From Sphingobium sp. CCH11-B1 (GTDB taxonomy: Bacteria > Pseudomonadota > Alphaproteobacteria > Sphingomonadales > Sphingomonadaceae), in NCBI RefSeq assembly GCF_001556865.1, contig NZ_LSJY01000182.1, positions 1 to 34,567 on the forward strand: DNA of 34,567 nt, in the 5' to 3' direction. Positions 32,346 through 34,567 of the stretch are shown one piece after another. The position numbers were made by a program, and so were the translations under genes. Position 1 is the stretch's first letter; each line of letters begins with the position of its first letter. The notes below the pieces were generated by a model that worked only from the letters and a program-made list of their open reading frames with translations, was not told the origin of the DNA and ran no database searches.

Positions 32346-32836
32346 CGATCTCCGCTCCGGCACCACTCGCCGCGCATCATCGGCTTGACGATTTCGATTC
32401 CGGCACGCCTCTGCTTGACGACTGGCTCAAACGTCGTGCCCGAGCAAATCAGGAGAACGGGGCAAGTCGTACTTTCGTCGTCGCGACCGAGGATCAGAAG
32501 GTTGTCGGCTATTATGCGCTCGCCTCCAGTTCCATAGCAAACACGGAAGTCAGCGGTCGCTTCCGGCGTAACATGCCCGACCCTATCCCTGTCGTGACGC
32601 TGGCTCGACTTGCCGTTGATCGTAGCTATCAAAAGCTGGGCCTCGGACGCGATCTCGTGCAGGATGCGACCAAACGGGTCATCGCCGCCGCCGACCTCGT
32701 CGGCATACGCGGCATGATCGTTCATGCGATCAGCGAGGATGCGAAGAATTTTTATCTCGCACGCGGATTCCTGCAATCTCCCACACACGAGATGACGCTT
32801 ATGATCTCGCTGAGCGATCTTCGGGGTAATCTGTGA
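32342..32836 (+). CDS. TacT-type GNAT acetyltransferase toxin
   Basis: A 164-residue GNAT-fold toxin; relatives acetylate aminoacyl-tRNA and stop translation. The family opening ISAPAPLAAHHRLDDFDSG, then LLDDWLKRRARANQENGASR, VVTLARLAVDRSYQKLGLGR (acetyl-CoA loop Gln97-x-x-Gly100-x-Gly102) and the catalytic Tyr138 in NFYLARGF are all present, so it appears active. Start is GTG at 32342 with GGGAG upstream, overlapping the antitoxin stop. A third gene overlaps its own stop, which is not the usual two-gene layout. Confidence 0.92.
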   Translation: MTISAPAPLAAHHRLDDFDSGTPLLDDWLKRRARANQENGASRTFVVATEDQKVVGYYALASSSIANTEVSGRFRRNMPDPIPVVTLARLAVDRSYQKLGLGRDLVQDATKRVIAAADLVGIRGMIVHAISEDAKNFYLARGFLQSPTHEMTLMISLSDLRGNL

Positions 32837-33717
32837 CGCCAAGCGCGACCTTCGACGAGAAGCTGGAGCGCATCACTGACTGCGCTCGGGCATTCACGCC
32901 TTACGAAGTCGAGCGAAGCCTCTTTCATGCCTATATCGCCTGCCTGACCTTCGACGAGCTCTGCACGGCGATTTGTCATACGATGAGGGAGGCGACGCCG
33001 CTTCGCATGGCGCTGAGGGGCAGGCTTCTCCGCCTGCTGCGAACATCTAATGGCGAACACGCTGAACGAGTGTCGCTTCTAGTCGATGAAGTACAGGCCA
33101 TTCCGGGTGACGATCACGTTTTAAGGACGCGTGTGGATGCGCTGCTTTCAGCCATATTTGAATGGCTGCCGCTACCCACCCGCCATGACGTTCTGGAACA
33201 TTGGTCCGACAGGGGTTCGAAAGGTGCCATGGCAAGATGGCTCAAGGCGATCAGCGCCGACGAAGCGCTGTTCGATTCCAACGCGATCGCGGAATATTGG
33301 CGGCTATCCGGTGATTGGCGGGCGGCGAAGACGCTGGCTTACAAAGCGGAAGCGACATTTCTCGATGAGATATTGCCCGAACTGGCCGCAAACCTTGAAG
33401 AGGGCTGGATCATCAGCAAGGCCGCCTTGCGAGCAACGAAAATTCCCGATGACGTATGGGCGGTCGTCAAGGAGCGCCAGCCGGCCAGCTATGCATATCT
33501 TTGCGCGATGGCTGGTCGCACGATATCCGACAATGAAGCCATACAGCTTCTTGACCAAGCGCCGGCCGGCACGATGGATGACGGCCGAGGATTGGTCATT
33601 TGGTCCCTAGGTCAAATGGGGATGATGTCGGCGCTTGATCGGATACGGCACAGTCAGACCGACTATAATGCCCAGCAAGTGGCGGCCATCCTGCGCGAAG
33701 CGTCAGTCGCAACCTGA
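32833..33717 (+). CDS. unknown helical protein, third gene of the TA operon
   Basis: A 294-residue protein starting with GTG that overlaps the toxin stop (GTGA). It is predicted almost entirely alpha-helical, with repeated short helices (ITDCARAFTPYEVERSLFHA, LRMALRGRLLRLLR, RWLKAISADEALFDSNAI, YWRLSGDWRAAKTLAYKAEA) in a HEAT/TPR-like rhythm. No catalytic motif, membrane segment or known family recognised. The tight coupling suggests it is expressed with the toxin pair and could chaperone or modulate it, or add a separate defence function. It converges on the AbiC-like gene with a 10-nt gap. Confidence 0.6.
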   Translation: MTPSATFDEKLERITDCARAFTPYEVERSLFHAYIACLTFDELCTAICHTMREATPLRMALRGRLLRLLRTSNGEHAERVSLLVDEVQAIPGDDHVLRTRVDALLSAIFEWLPLPTRHDVLEHWSDRGSKGAMARWLKAISADEALFDSNAIAEYWRLSGDWRAAKTLAYKAEATFLDEILPELAANLEEGWIISKAALRATKIPDDVWAVVKERQPASYAYLCAMAGRTISDNEAIQLLDQAPAGTMDDGRGLVIWSLGQMGMMSALDRIRHSQTDYNAQQVAAILREASVAT

Positions 33718-33727
33718 ACTTCCACGC

Positions 33728-34519
33728 TTAGTCACGCGCCGCGAATGCCTCCGCCACGTAGAACCTCTCCAAGCGACGACGCATGGCATTTTCCGGCAGG
33801 TATTTCAGCATCCTAAAATGCGTAACCAACTCGCTGAAATCTTTAGCTACAGGTGCCAGCGCGTTTATGGCCATGAGCGTGATCTCAAATGTCGTCATCT
33901 GCGAACGCAGCAAGTTGGCGTAATAGCGCTTATCGGCGTCAGGTATGACGGTGTCGTTCTTGATCCGGTAGAGGATTGTGTAGATGATCCTGAAATACGG
34001 CGCCATCGTCGCTTCCGATCTGCTATGGATGCGGCGCATGTAGGTGTTGACCATATCCTCCAGCGTTGGATTGTTAGCCCGCCCTATCTGTATCAACCAG
34101 AAAACAAATTCCTGGTTCGCATGACTGATTGCGTCGATATCCTTGCGGTTGGTGCCCGTGGTAAGTGCGGTAAAATTGGGGCGGGCCTTCTTCACTTGCT
34201 TTGAGGCCACATATTCCTTTGAATGTTGAAATGACACCTCTTCACGCAAGCCACGCATGACTCTCAAGAGTTCGAAAAAAGTGGCCTCGAAACGCTGCCG
34301 GTGCAGATCGTTCGCTTGATCCTTGATTGAGCGGGCTTGCAGACGAAGCGTGGCGAAGACGGTCACGAAACCCACGGTGGAAATGAGAGCGTTGAAGGCT
34401 CCAAAGGAATCGCCCCACGCACCGGCCTTAGCCATCTGATCATTGTCAGCTTCCCCAACGAAGAAACCAGCGATCGAATAACTGTAGTCGCCCCACCAAC
34501 CCCAGAATAAAAGTGTCAA
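33728..34519 (-). CDS. AbiC-like putative phage abortive-infection protein, 5'-truncated
   Basis: About 260 residues resembling the putative AbiC family: a membrane segment before GAWGDSFGAFNALISTVGFVTVFATLRLQ, then RQRFEATFFELLRVMRGLRE, a helical middle part with YFRIIYTILYRIK and DKRYYANLLRSQMTTFEITLM. The expected first transmembrane helix is reduced to a scrap (LLFWGWWGDYSYS). The open frame starts at a TTG in what looks like an IS21-family end at 34514. The true start has therefore probably been cut off by the insertion, or lies beyond it. Abortive-infection proteins kill or arrest phage-infected cells; this copy is likely inactive. Confidence 0.7.
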   Translation of the reverse strand: MTLLFWGWWGDYSYSIAGFFVGEADNDQMAKAGAWGDSFGAFNALISTVGFVTVFATLRLQARSIKDQANDLHRQRFEATFFELLRVMRGLREEVSFQHSKEYVASKQVKKARPNFTALTTGTNRKDIDAISHANQEFVFWLIQIGRANNPTLEDMVNTYMRRIHSRSEATMAPYFRIIYTILYRIKNDTVIPDADKRYYANLLRSQMTTFEITLMAINALAPVAKDFSELVTHFRMLKYLPENAMRRRLERFYVAEAFAARD

Positions 34520-34567
34520 ACGGCGTTCAAAAGGGACCCCCGATCGGCGTCGAAGAGGGACCCCCTT
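34514..34567. mobile_element. probable IS21-family terminal region (partial)
   Basis: The sequence opens with TGTCAAACGGCGTTC and contains two 24-bp-period direct repeats beginning CGGCGT at 34521 and 34545, each ending in GGGACCCCC. Multiple terminal repeats with a TG start are typical of IS21-family ends. The transposase genes would lie past the window. The insertion point cuts the 5' end of the AbiC-like gene. Confidence 0.6.

Overview
The window looks like an alphaproteobacterial, most likely sphingomonad (Sphingobium/Novosphingobium/Sphingomonas-type) replicon. The grounds are high GC with strong third-position GC bias, several TonB-dependent receptors, a FadA/FadB-type beta-oxidation pair, and an imperfect palindromic repeat (GAGCTTGTCGAA / TTCGACAGGCTC arms) that I associate with sphingomonads. 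No tool or database was run. All family names come from reading motifs and from memory.

Positions 1-18678 read as ordinary core or metabolic DNA. In order: the tail of a PepSY-type membrane protein coupled to a siderophore receptor; a leftward operon of a large TonB-dependent receptor, a secreted membrane-type dipeptidase and a 39-residue membrane protein; an enoyl-CoA hydratase; a GTP cyclohydrolase I / pteridine-reductase-like pair; a MobA-like nucleotidyltransferase; an MFS_3 exporter; a thiolase plus bifunctional hydratase/dehydrogenase, with a 16-bp operator placed exactly between -35 and -10; a galE-ybaK-pgl run with 4-nt overlaps; a three-helix membrane protein; and an aminotransferase.

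From about 18.7 kb the character changes to an accessory, mobilizable island with lower GC in places. It opens with a MobC-like protein and a relaxase broken into two ORFs by an apparent 1-nt deletion. It continues with a soluble VirD4/TraG coupling protein flanked by unknown secreted and membrane proteins, a Tn3-type serine recombinase, and small plasmid-type genes. I saw no mating-pair-formation genes, so this looks like an IME or plasmid remnant mobilised in trans.

The most interesting content is a three-gene ubiquitin-like conjugation operon at 22239-24302: a tandem beta-grasp 'multiubiquitin' protein; a ThiF/E1-type adenylyltransferase fused to an N-terminal DUF6791-type domain; and a DUF6527-type Cys/His protein. 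The genes overlap by 26 and 4 nt. Facing them is a divergent XRE repressor + ImmA/IrrE metalloprotease pair, and the shared control region holds three GCGCGC-centred sites spaced exactly 29 bp apart. This layout suggests a protein-modification system, possibly anti-phage, controlled by a protease-cleavable repressor. Further on, a TacA/TacT-type toxin-antitoxin pair carries a third overlapping unknown gene. An AbiC-like gene is interrupted at its 5' end by what looks like the end of an IS21-family element at the window edge. Together these make the right part of the window look like a defence island on a mobilizable element.
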